Assembly (NCBI GenBank): GCA_022710245.1
Contig: JAKLHH010000263.1
Span: 1-8,536, forward strand
Origin: Myxococcota bacterium
GTDB taxonomy: Bacteria > Myxococcota > Polyangia > GCA-2747355 > JAKLHH01
DNA length: 8,536 nucleotides
Direction: 5' to 3'
Part shown: in pieces, positions 1 to 5,895 of the stretch
How the letters are laid out: each line of letters opens with the position of its first letter
How positions within the stretch are numbered: position 1 is the stretch's first letter
The notes under the pieces: model-generated
What the model saw: the letters and a program-made list of their open reading frames with translations, nothing else
The model's database searches: none
What the model was told of the DNA's origin: nothing
Program-made: the position numbers and the translations under genes

Positions 1-576
1 ATCTTCGACCCGTTCTACACGACCAAGTTCGCCGGCCGGGGGCTCGGCCTGTCGTCGGTCTTGGGGATCATGCGAAGCCACGGCGGAGCGATCGGTGTCA
101 GGACGGCTCCGGGTCGCGGCTCGATGTTCACGATCCTGCTTCCCGCCGAAGAGGACGTGGCGGTGGAGCCCCCCGCCGAGTCGAGGCGGTTCTCGTCGAT
201 CCCGGCGGAGCAGCAGGGGACGGTCCTGGTGGTGGACGACGAGGCTGCGATTCGCGAGGTGTGCGCCGCGGGGCTCGAGGCCGCGGGCTTCCGCGTGTTG
301 TGCGCAGCCGACGGGGAATCGGGCATCGCGGCTTTTCGCGCTGCCGGCGAGGACCTTCGGCTCGTGCTGCTCGACCTCACCATGCCCAACACCGACGGCA
401 GCGTCGTGCTCGCCAGGATTCGCGCCGAAGCGCCGCGGCTTCGGGTCATCCTCACGAGCGGACACGCCGAGCAGTACGTCATGTCTCGCATCGCGAACCT
501 GGGCGGCGCCCGCTTCCTCCAGAAGCCCTTCAGCCTCGACGAGCTGCTCCTGGCCGTCGAGGAATCGCTCCAGTAG
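1..576 (+). CDS. Hybrid sensor histidine kinase, C-terminal part (HATPase end plus receiver domain), 5' truncated
   Basis: The reading frame is open from the first base, so the gene begins outside the window; 191 residues are visible. Residues 1-48 are the end of a GHKL ATPase domain: the F-box [10 protein letters not shown], the G2 box [12 protein letters not shown] and the closing SHGGAIGV...[11 protein letters not shown] strand. A linker rich in Pro and Glu (about 49-72) leads to a complete receiver domain (about 73-190). The receiver has the acidic pair Asp79-Asp80, the phospho-acceptor Asp125 in LLDLTMP, Thr152 in LTSG and Lys175 in QKPF, so it should be phosphorylatable. The family autophosphorylates on a His (upstream, not visible) and passes phosphate to the receiver. 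No DNA-binding or other output domain follows, so output must go through another protein or the receiver tunes the kinase. The stop lies 12 bases before the next gene, which suggests co-transcription with the motor-like block downstream. The signal it senses cannot be read from this part. Confidence 0.93.
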   Translation: MFDPFYTTKFAGRGLGLSSVLGIMRSHGGAIGVRTAPGRGSMFTILLPAEEDVAVEPPAESRRFSSIPAEQQGTVLVVDDEAAIREVCAAGLEAAGFRVLCAADGESGIAAFRAAGEDLRLVLLDLTMPNTDGSVVLARIRAEAPRLRVILTSGHAEQYVMSRIANLGGARFLQKPFSLDELLLAVEESLQ

Positions 577-578
577 GG
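575..578 (+). promoter_or_regulatory. Shine-Dalgarno of the DUF3348-type gene, overlapping the upstream stop codon
   Basis: AGGG overlaps the TAG stop of the hybrid kinase gene (574-576) and ends 10 bases before the ATG at 589. It is the best ribosome site for that ATG and implies translation shortly after, or coupled to, termination on the kinase gene. Confidence 0.45.
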
Positions 579-588
579 CGCTCACGAG

Positions 589-1350
589 ATGGCGTCCCGC
601 CCCTCCCGTGTCCCGGGCCCGCTCTTCGGTGCGTTGGCTCCCTACCTGACGGCAACCGGCATGGACGCCGAGATCGAGGTCGCCTCGGTCATGGCCTCGC
701 TCCTCGAGTTCGGCGGAAGCATGCGGCTCGCGGAGCGACTCGCCGAGCCGCCACCGCGAGCCCCTCGTTCCACCCCGCGCCCCGGCAGTCGCCCGCTCGA
801 AGGTCGCATCGATCGTGAGCTCGAGCTGCTCCGCACACGTGTCGATCGCGCGTTCGAGTCCGTGCGCCCCCGGGCGGTCTCCTTGTGGAACGCGCTCGAG
901 GACGCGGGAGCGTGGGGCAACCCGCAGCTCACTGCCGATACCCTGTGGGCGCCGCTCGGCGAGGTGATCGGCTCTCGGATCGACGCCGTGCGTTCGACAA
1001 CCTCGGAGATCCGACACGAGATCGCCCACGAGCTGCGGCTTGACCCGTCCGCGACACACCTCGAGGCGCTCGACGCCGTGCTGCACGAAGCGATGCACGG
1101 CGCCACGCAGAAGCTGTGCGCACGCATCGTGCCCGCCATGCACGCGGTGTTCACCCGCGATGTCAACGCGGCATCGAGCGCGCTGCCCGACTTTCCGCGC
1201 AGGGAACAGCTCGAGCCATGGTGTCGCCGCGACGGATGCGTCGCGAAGCACTTCTGGGCCGGACGCGCGATCGTCTCCGTTCTCCTGGAGCTCGAGGCCG
1301 ATCGCCTGCTCGCCCTGGCCGAGGGCTGCCTCGGGTCGATCGACAGTTGA
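589..1350 (+). CDS. DUF3348-type protein of unknown function, first gene of the motor-like block
   Basis: A 253-residue soluble protein with no signal peptide and no membrane helix. It resembles the DUF3348 family by layout rather than by a decisive motif. The N-terminal helical segment (about 11-53) ends in a helix like the family's 'ERLG-x-W' region (here LEFGGSMRLAERLAE). A Pro/Arg-rich linker follows (54-70), then a long helical middle (71-180) containing LEALDAVLHEAMHG and IVPAMHAVFTR, and a C-terminal helix VLLELEADRLLALAEGCLGS (about 231-250), matching the family's ending where an LLAELDLRLQP-type helix closes the protein. The helical middle holds His-rich stretches (HEIAHELR, HEAMHG), but these do not form a metalloprotease HExxH motif. 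Context supports the call: it directly precedes DUF802-type, OmpA and DUF2894-type genes, the order recalled from proteobacterial genomes. The ATG at 589 follows an AGGG; its stop shares one base with the ATG of a 20-codon mini-ORF. Role unknown; a cytoplasmic accessory to the motor pair is inference. Confidence 0.72.
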   Translation: MASRPSRVPGPLFGALAPYLTATGMDAEIEVASVMASLLEFGGSMRLAERLAEPPPRAPRSTPRPGSRPLEGRIDRELELLRTRVDRAFESVRPRAVSLWNALEDAGAWGNPQLTADTLWAPLGEVIGSRIDAVRSTTSEIRHEIAHELRLDPSATHLEALDAVLHEAMHGATQKLCARIVPAMHAVFTRDVNAASSALPDFPRREQLEPWCRRDGCVAKHFWAGRAIVSVLLELEADRLLALAEGCLGSIDS

Positions 1351-1412
1351 TGCGCGGAGGCGTCGAAGGTAAGGCCGCCGGCTCGGGTGCAAGCGCGCCC
1401 GCAGCAACATGA
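1350..1412 (+). CDS. 20-codon mini-ORF bridging two genes, possible translational-coupling cistron
   Basis: An ATG at 1350 shares its A with the TGA stop of the DUF3348-type gene (TGATG, 1348-1352). The frame runs 20 codons through the whole intergenic gap and stops at TGA 1410-1412, which overlaps the ATG of the next gene (ATGA, 1409-1412). The peptide is Gly/Ala/Ser-rich with no recognisable fold, and its third codon positions are less G/C-biased than those of the flanking genes. A functional peptide is therefore unlikely. Its geometry would let ribosomes terminate and restart twice, carrying translation to a start codon that lacks its own Shine-Dalgarno. It may also be chance in a GC-rich gap. 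Confidence 0.3.
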   Translation: MRGGVEGKAAGSGASAPAAT

Positions 1413-4243
1413 CTCGAATCGCAGTACTCGTCTGTGGGGGGATCGGCGTCGCCGTGGTGGCGCGCGCCGCCGCGTTCTATCGATCGGTCGATCTGCTGTC
1501 GTTCGCCCTGGTCCTGCTGATCGGCGTCGGGTTCGTCGCCGGCATCGGCGAGCTGCTGCTGCGCGCTTCCAAGGCGCACCGGCTCCACAACGAGCTGTCG
1601 AAGCGGCCCCCGCAGGGTCCCGAGTCTCTCGACGGCTACAGCGTCGAGCTGGCAACCCTGCTGCGCCGGCGGCTCGCGGGTACGCAGGCGCAGCCAACGG
1701 CCTGGTTCTCCACCTACCTCGTCGGCCTGCTGGTCATGCTCGGCATGCTCGGCACGTTCCTCGGCCTGTTCGAATCCCTCCGCGGCGCACGCGAGGCCTT
1801 GACCTCCAGCGGCGACGTCGACGCGCTCCGCGCCGCCCTCGCCTCGCCCTTGCAAGGCTTGTGGCGCGCGTTCGGCTCCTCCGCTGCAGGCGTGTCGACC
1901 TCCGCCGCCCTCGGCCTCGCCGCCGTGTTCGCCCGCAGAGCCGAGGCAGCCCTCGCCAGCGCGGTGGCCGCAACCACCGCGGGCCCCTTGTCGGCTTGGA
2001 CGACCGCCGGCCGTCAGACCGCCGCGCTCGAGTCGATCGCACGCCACGGACCCGACCTCGCGGCCTCTGCGGCCTCGCTCCAGGACGCGGCGCGCCAGCT
2101 CGACACGCTGCGACACGAGCTGCTCGAGGCCCACCGCCTCGGAGCCGACCGCATGACGGAGGCCGTGAGAGCGACCGCGGCCGAGGTGCGCTCCGACATC
2201 CAGAAGGGCGTGGACCGCGCAGCGGAGGCGACGGGCAAGGCCGTGGAGCCGATGGTCGAGCGCCTCACCGATCGGGCCGGGGCCGTCGCCGACGCTCACC
2301 TGATGCGCTGGACGGCGCGCATCGAGCAGGAGTCGGCGGCGCGCGAGCTGGCGCAGCGCGACCACCTCGACCAGGTGGGCCGCGTCGTGCGGGACGCCGC
2401 GTCCTCGGTCTCGGCGGAGGTGCGCCCGGGAGTGCAGGCGCTCGAGCGGCGCGTCGCCGAAGCGATCGACCAAGCAGCCTCGCGGATGACCGATCTCGCC
2501 GAGGAATCGGCTCGTCGCGACGCTCGTTCGTACTCCGAATCCTCTGCGAAGCTCGATTCGCTGGCGCAAGAGACCTCACGCCGTTTCGACCTACTCGCCA
2601 CCGAGTCCGCCGAGCGCATGGCGTCGCTGTCACTCGATTCCTCCCGGAGGCTCGAGCTCCTCGCCACCGAGTCCGCCGAGCGCCTCGCCAAGCTCGAGAG
2701 CGGCCAGGGCGCCGTCGTCGATGCGCTCGACCAGCGGCTCGTGGAGCTGCTCGACAAGTCCGCCGAGTCCGATCGCGCACGCTCCGCGTCCCTCGCCGCC
2801 GGCCTGGGCGAGCTGATGACCGTGCTGCAATCGCGCCTCGACACCCTCGCCCTGTCCGAGCAGGAGCGCGCGTCGCTGCTCCGGGACCGCCTCGAGCAGA
2901 CGGTGAAGTCGGTGGACGCGGCGGCTCGTTCGATCGCCGACGGCGACGCGGGACGACTCGCGGCACTGCGCGAGGTGGCCGCGCGCATGCAGGCGGACCT
3001 GTCGAGCACCGCGCTGCTGCAGCGCGAGCACGTCGACGCGGTGACCCGCGCCGTCGCGAGCCTCGCCAACACACTGGATGCCGTCGAGGCTCGCTCCACC
3101 GAGCGCATGGACTCCCGGGTCGATCGTCTCGTCGAAGGCATGGCCTCCCAGGTGCAACGGCTGGAGCGGGGCCACGAGGAGCGGGCCGAGGCGGCTCGTC
3201 TCGGCGCGGAGCGTCTGCAGCTCTCGGCGGCTTCGCAGCTCGAGCGGCTCGAGGCCCTGCACGAGACGCGCATGGCCGAGGCGCGCAGGAGCCTCGATCA
3301 GCTCGAGGCCCGCGTGGCCGAGCAGATCGCCGCGCTGGGACAGGGGCTCACCGCTCCGTTGGAGCAGGTGATCGAGTCGGCGCGGCAGGCGCCCGAAGCC
3401 GCGCTCGCCATTGTTCGTGCGACGAACGACTCCTTGGATCGCCAACGGCTGCTCGAACGGGCCCGCGAGGAGCGGTCCGACGAGCTGATCGCCCGGCTGT
3501 CCGCCGCCGCCGACGCCGTCTCGGTCGCCGCGACTCGCCAGGCCGAGCGGCTCGAAGCGCTCGCGCAGGCAACCGGCCAGGCGTCCGCGGCCTGGACGCA
3601 GACGTCGATGGCTCGGATCGAGGCGGCGGAGGCCCGGTCCGACGCGCGGCTCGACACGTTCGTGCGCAGCGCGGAGGAGCGCACGCGTGCGCTCCTGGAG
3701 ACCTCGGAGCTGCGCCACCAGGCGTTTCTCCAGGCCGCCGAGCAGCGCAGCGAGACCGCGGAGCAGGGAGCCTCTCGCCGGCTGGGTGAGCTGCTCGATC
3801 GCGTGCAGGAAGGCCTCGACCTGCAGAGCGAGCGTCTCGCGCTGTTCGAGCAGCGACTCGAGGCCACGCGGAGCGAAGGGGCGCTCCTGCTCTCCGAACG
3901 AATCGCGGAGCACGCCCGCGTGCTGGGGGACAACCTCGGCACGACCGCCGGCGTCGTTCGCGAGGCCGGAGACCTGGTCCGCGCGGGCGGCGCCGAGATG
4001 AGCGCCGTGGCGGAGATGTTCACCGCGGCGGTGGATCAGTACCGGGCGGCAAGCGATCGGCTGCTCGACGGTCTGGGACCGATCGAGGTGGCGATCGATC
4101 GCATGGGGCAGCGAGACACGGCGGATCTGCTGGGCGCATACCTCGACCAGACGCGCGAGGTGTTCGACTCGTCGCTGCGTTTCCAGCGCGAGCTGTTCGC
4201 GGAGCTGCGCGCCCTGCGCGCCGGGAGCCAGGCCGATGCGTGA
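1409..4243 (+). CDS. MotA/TolQ/ExbB-like membrane protein with giant coiled-coil tail (DUF802-type, ZorA-like)
   Basis: A 944-residue inner-membrane protein. Predicted helices lie at about 4-23, 29-51, 101-121 and 155-175. The last two carry the MotA/TolQ/ExbB signature: LGMLGTFLGLFESL in helix 3 and LQGLWRAFGSSAAGVSTSAALGL in and before helix 4, equivalent to the family's 'GLLGTVxG' and 'aL.tTa.GL' segments. In MotA, ExbB and ZorA these helices form a pentamer around two MotB/ExbD/ZorB subunits and conduct ions. Residues from about 180 to the end are almost entirely charged, Ala-rich helix, with stretches of clear 11-residue periodicity. The tail closes with a distinctive helix at about 906-934 (LLGAYLDQTREVFD, then FQRELFAELRAL), which I recall as typical of DUF802-domain proteins. 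The ATG at 1409 is the first possible start, as an in-frame TAA lies at 1370; it has no good Shine-Dalgarno but overlaps a mini-ORF stop. The MotB-like partner follows 16 bases downstream. Function of the complex is unknown; the tail length recalls ZorA of Zorya. Confidence 0.85.
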   Translation: MTRIAVLVCGGIGVAVVARAAAFYRSVDLLSFALVLLIGVGFVAGIGELLLRASKAHRLHNELSKRPPQGPESLDGYSVELATLLRRRLAGTQAQPTAWFSTYLVGLLVMLGMLGTFLGLFESLRGAREALTSSGDVDALRAALASPLQGLWRAFGSSAAGVSTSAALGLAAVFARRAEAALASAVAATTAGPLSAWTTAGRQTAALESIARHGPDLAASAASLQDAARQLDTLRHELLEAHRLGADRMTEAVRATAAEVRSDIQKGVDRAAEATGKAVEPMVERLTDRAGAVADAHLMRWTARIEQESAARELAQRDHLDQVGRVVRDAASSVSAEVRPGVQALERRVAEAIDQAASRMTDLAEESARRDARSYSESSAKLDSLAQETSRRFDLLATESAERMASLSLDSSRRLELLATESAERLAKLESGQGAVVDALDQRLVELLDKSAESDRARSASLAAGLGELMTVLQSRLDTLALSEQERASLLRDRLEQTVKSVDAAARSIADGDAGRLAALREVAARMQADLSSTALLQREHVDAVTRAVASLANTLDAVEARSTERMDSRVDRLVEGMASQVQRLERGHEERAEAARLGAERLQLSAASQLERLEALHETRMAEARRSLDQLEARVAEQIAALGQGLTAPLEQVIESARQAPEAALAIVRATNDSLDRQRLLERAREERSDELIARLSAAADAVSVAATRQAERLEALAQATGQASAAWTQTSMARIEAAEARSDARLDTFVRSAEERTRALLETSELRHQAFLQAAEQRSETAEQGASRRLGELLDRVQEGLDLQSERLALFEQRLEATRSEGALLLSERIAEHARVLGDNLGTTAGVVREAGDLVRAGGAEMSAVAEMFTAAVDQYRAASDRLLDGLGPIEVAIDRMGQRDTADLLGAYLDQTREVFDSSLRFQRELFAELRALRAGSQADA
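2477..2707 (+). repeat. Seven consecutive 11-residue (hendecad) coiled-coil repeats in the tail, with a 24-base direct repeat
   Basis: Residues 357-433 of the stator-like protein split into seven 11-mers without a gap: ASRMTDLAEES, ARRDARSYSES, SAKLDSLAQET, SRRFDLLATES, AERMASLSLDS, SRRLELLATES and AERLAKLESGQ. Large hydrophobic residues recur at positions 4 and 7 (the second unit is degenerate), and acid-Ser at 10-11. Units 4 and 6 are nearly identical; at DNA level they share an exact 24-base repeat at 2594-2617 and 2660-2683, 66 bases (22 codons) apart. That points to internal duplication of a 22-residue pair. An 11-residue period suits a nearly straight or slightly right-handed helical bundle. 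Confidence 0.8.
3605..3802 (+). repeat. Second hendecad block in the coiled-coil tail (six degenerate 11-residue units)
   Basis: Residues 733-798 divide into six 11-mers: SMARIEAAEAR, SDARLDTFVRS, AEERTRALLET, SELRHQAFLQA, AEQRSETAEQG and ASRRLGELLDR. Hydrophobic positions are around 5 and 8-9, with small or charged residues at the unit boundary. The units are more diverged than those at 2477-2707 and share no long DNA repeat, but the same period suggests that a large part of the tail was built from one 11-residue module. Confidence 0.55.
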
Positions 4244-4250
4244 GGGGAAG
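4243..4250 (+). promoter_or_regulatory. Shine-Dalgarno of the MotB/ZorB-like gene, overlapping the upstream stop
   Basis: AGGGGAAG begins on the last base of the TGA stop (4241-4243) of the stator-like gene and lies 9-12 bases before the ATG at 4260. It selects that ATG and couples the two subunits, which must be made together if they form a complex. Confidence 0.55.
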
Positions 4251-4259
4251 CGCTGAACG

Positions 4260-4892
4260 ATGGACCCGGCAGAGGAGACGACGCTCGAATCGTCGGTGGT
4301 CTGGCCGGTCTTCGGCGACCTGATGGCGTGCCTGTTCGGGCTTTTCGTGCTGTTCTTCGTGTTCGCCATCGCCTTCCAGGTGGACCTGACCCGCCACCTC
4401 GAGCAGGAGCGCGCGGCGCGCGAAGCGGAAACCCACCGCCTCCACGCGCTCGAGTCGGCGCTGGCCGGGCCGCTGTCGCAGGGGAGGATCACGCTGACCG
4501 ACGGGCGCATCGGGATTCGAGGGAGCGTGCTCTTCGAGCTGAACTCCGCGGAGCTGCAGCCGGAGGGCGCGCAGCTCATCGCCGATCTCGCCGGGCCGCT
4601 CCGCGCGTACGCGGTCGAGCGCGGGGAGGTGATCATGGTGAGCGGCTTCACCGACGACCTGCGCGTGCAAGTGCCGGCGCAGGGCTTCAAGGACAACTGG
4701 GACCTGTCCGCCCAACGGGCCCTGACCGTGACGCGCGCGTTGATAGCTTCCGGCCTCGCAGCTTCCGATGTCTTCGCCGCGGGCTTCGGCGAGCAGCACC
4801 CCGTCGTCCCCAACGACAGCATGGAAAACCGCGCCCTCAACCGTCGCGTCGAGATCTCTCCGATGCCCCGCGCAAAGGCCCCCAGGAACTGA
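4260..4892 (+). CDS. MotB/ZorB-like protein: one membrane helix plus OmpA peptidoglycan-binding domain
   Basis: A 210-residue protein with a short cytoplasmic N-terminus (1-16), one membrane helix (about 17-39) and a periplasmic C-terminus. At the start of the helix, VVWPVFGDLMACLFGLFVLF matches the MotB/ZorB pattern with a conserved acid; Asp20 sits where MotB and ZorB have their ion-carrying Asp. After a short charged linker (about 40-75), an OmpA domain spans about 78-203: LFELNSAELQPEG (91-103), SGFTDD (128-133), NWDLSAQRALTV (146-157) and NRRVEI at the end. The NxxLSxxRAxxV motif is the peptidoglycan (diaminopimelate) contact of OmpA-type domains; Asp132 and Arg153 are the likely contact pair. 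The NWDLS form and the insertion before it are closer to MotB/ZorB than to outer-membrane OmpA. It lies 16 bases after the MotA-like gene and 3 bases before the DUF2894-type gene. It should pair with the upstream protein to make an ion-driven, wall-anchored complex. Periplasmic His of the usual GHTD is Phe here. Confidence 0.9.
   Translation: MDPAEETTLESSVVWPVFGDLMACLFGLFVLFFVFAIAFQVDLTRHLEQERAAREAETHRLHALESALAGPLSQGRITLTDGRIGIRGSVLFELNSAELQPEGAQLIADLAGPLRAYAVERGEVIMVSGFTDDLRVQVPAQGFKDNWDLSAQRALTVTRALIASGLAASDVFAAGFGEQHPVVPNDSMENRALNRRVEISPMPRAKAPRN
4884..4887 (+). promoter_or_regulatory. Shine-Dalgarno of the DUF2894-type gene inside the upstream coding region
   Basis: AGGA lies within the last codons of the MotB/ZorB-like gene, 8 bases before the ATG at 4896. 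With only 3 bases between stop and start, translation of the two genes is probably coupled. Confidence 0.5.
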
Positions 4893-4895
4893 GCG

Positions 4896-5729
4896 ATGCC
4901 CCACGCCGACGACCCGCAGGCCGGTGTGGTGGAGCGCTTCGAGCGCCTCGGTGCCACCTGTCTCCCCGCGTTCGATCCTCCCGCCTGGGCGATGATCGCG
5001 GCGTTGGTGCGCCGCGCGATGGCGCTTTCGCAAGCCTCCGGAGACTGCTTGCTGCTCAAGGCTGGAGCGCGGATGGATGCTCTCGAGGCAGCGGCACGCG
5101 AGGCGACCGTGCGCGCGGCCGGGCTGGCACGCGAGGTGGAACGACGCGGGGGCGATGCAGCGGCGTTGCTCGACGAGCTCGATCGGGGACGAGCGAAGCA
5201 GGCGGCGCGCATGGCCCGGGGCGCGCTGCTCGAGCCGGATCGCGCGCGCGATCCGCACGCCAGGGCGTGGCTCGGGAGGATGACCCGCGAGGCTCACTCG
5301 CGCGGAGCACGCCTTCCTCCCGACCTCGCACGCGACCTGCGCGCACTCGAGGAGGGGCGCCCCTCGTCCCCGCCCCCGGAGCTGTCCGCCGCCCTGTCCG
5401 CCGCTCTGTTCCGTCAGTCCGCCGCCGCCATGCGGGCTCTGGTGACCGCAGCGCGCGCCGCCGAAAACGTCCCCGAACCGGTCGGTCCCTACAACGGCAT
5501 CGTGCTGTCCGCGCGCACGCTCGAGACGCTGGCCGATCTGTCGCCCGCCTACTTGCGCGTGTTCGTGCAGAGGCTCGAGGCGCTGCACGCGTTGCAGCAC
5601 CTCCCTGCCCACGCCGGTGTCGGCGATCCCACGACGAAACGTCGCTCCACACGGGCCTCCAGGACTTCCGCAAAAGCGGTTCCCAAGACGCGACCTGTGG
5701 ACAAGACCAGGCGTTCACAAGGCAAGTGA
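4896..5729 (+). CDS. DUF2894-type protein of unknown function with a basic C-terminal tail, last gene of the block
   Basis: A 277-residue soluble protein without signal peptide or membrane helix. The N-terminal part (about 10-70) has the DUF2894-like layout of RFERLGA...FDPPAWAMIAALVRRAMALSQASGDCLLLKAGARMDAL, a helical region reading like the family's 'GA..lDP.Rf..ieaLarRa..h.G..r..L' pattern. The conserved core is near the C-terminus: VGPYNGIVLSARTLETLADLSPAYLRVFVQRLEAL (about 196-230), where GPYN and DLSPAYL are the family's recognisable words. Between them lies an Arg/Ala-rich helical spacer with a Pro-rich break (about 155-161). The last 30 residues (248-277) are Lys/Arg/Ser/Thr-rich with no hydrophobic residues to speak of, a disordered basic tail that could bind nucleic acid or acidic surfaces. 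The start is 3 bases after the MotB-like stop with AGGA at good spacing. It is the third constant neighbour of the stator pair; its biochemical role is unknown. Confidence 0.78.
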   Translation: MPHADDPQAGVVERFERLGATCLPAFDPPAWAMIAALVRRAMALSQASGDCLLLKAGARMDALEAAAREATVRAAGLAREVERRGGDAAALLDELDRGRAKQAARMARGALLEPDRARDPHARAWLGRMTREAHSRGARLPPDLARDLRALEEGRPSSPPPELSAALSAALFRQSAAAMRALVTAARAAENVPEPVGPYNGIVLSARTLETLADLSPAYLRVFVQRLEALHALQHLPAHAGVGDPTTKRRSTRASRTSAKAVPKTRPVDKTRRSQGK

Positions 5730-5895
5730 GCGTCACCGCGCGTGCGCCTTCCGCGAGTCTGGCGTATGGTGTCCCTCCACGCTCGCTGCGTGTCCCCACT
5801 CGACCTCCCATGCGCGGATCGCCTTCTCTCTCCGTCTCCCGTTGCACGCGTCACCCCCTTCGCGCCCCCACCCGGTGCGCCCATGGCCCGCTCCC
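5730..5895 (+). promoter_or_regulatory. Intergenic region likely holding the kinase promoter
   Basis: This 166-base gap is the only sizeable non-coding space on the plus strand, between the motor-like block and the Ser/Thr kinase gene, and so is where a new promoter should be. A possible -10 element is TATGGT at 5765-5770, but no matching -35 is visible at normal spacing. No convincing terminator hairpin with a T-run follows the DUF2894-type stop, so read-through from the block is possible. The placement is by position, not by a strong motif. Confidence 0.25.

Noticed and set aside
1009..1107. Zinc-protease motif in the His-rich part of the DUF3348-type protein
   Set aside because: HEIAHE and HEAMHG do not meet the HExxH pattern in position and residue context expected for a metalloprotease helix, no third ligand is evident, and the family is not known as a protease.
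1387..3789. 800-codon alternative plus-strand frame overlapping the stator-like gene
   Set aside because: The translation is dominated by Arg, Gly, Ala and Pro with no domain, whereas the frame from 1409 gives membrane helices and family motifs.
2630..5212. 860-codon open frame on the minus strand opposite the stator-like, OmpA and DUF2894-type genes
   Set aside because: It crosses several well-supported plus-strand genes, its translation is low-complexity Arg/Ser/Ala/Pro without motifs, and long antisense frames are expected where GC-rich codon bias removes stop codons.
589..5729. Canonical Zorya defence system
   Set aside because: The ZorA/ZorB-like pair is there, but no helicase/nuclease (ZorD), ZorC or HNH-type ZorE is present; the neighbours are DUF3348- and DUF2894-type. 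It is better described as a separate ZorAB-like motor block.
589..5729. Flagellar motAB or Tol-Pal/ExbBD-TonB operon
   Set aside because: The MotA-like protein has a tail several times longer than its membrane part and lacks the MotA cytoplasmic arrangement; no tolA/tolB/pal, tonB or flagellar genes are nearby, and the partner has a full OmpA domain unlike ExbD/TolR.
5617..5895. Upstream start at 5617 for the Ser/Thr kinase
   Set aside because: It would begin inside the DUF2894-type gene and add Pro/Arg/Ser-rich residues with no structure; the ATG at 5896 begins the ordered domain.
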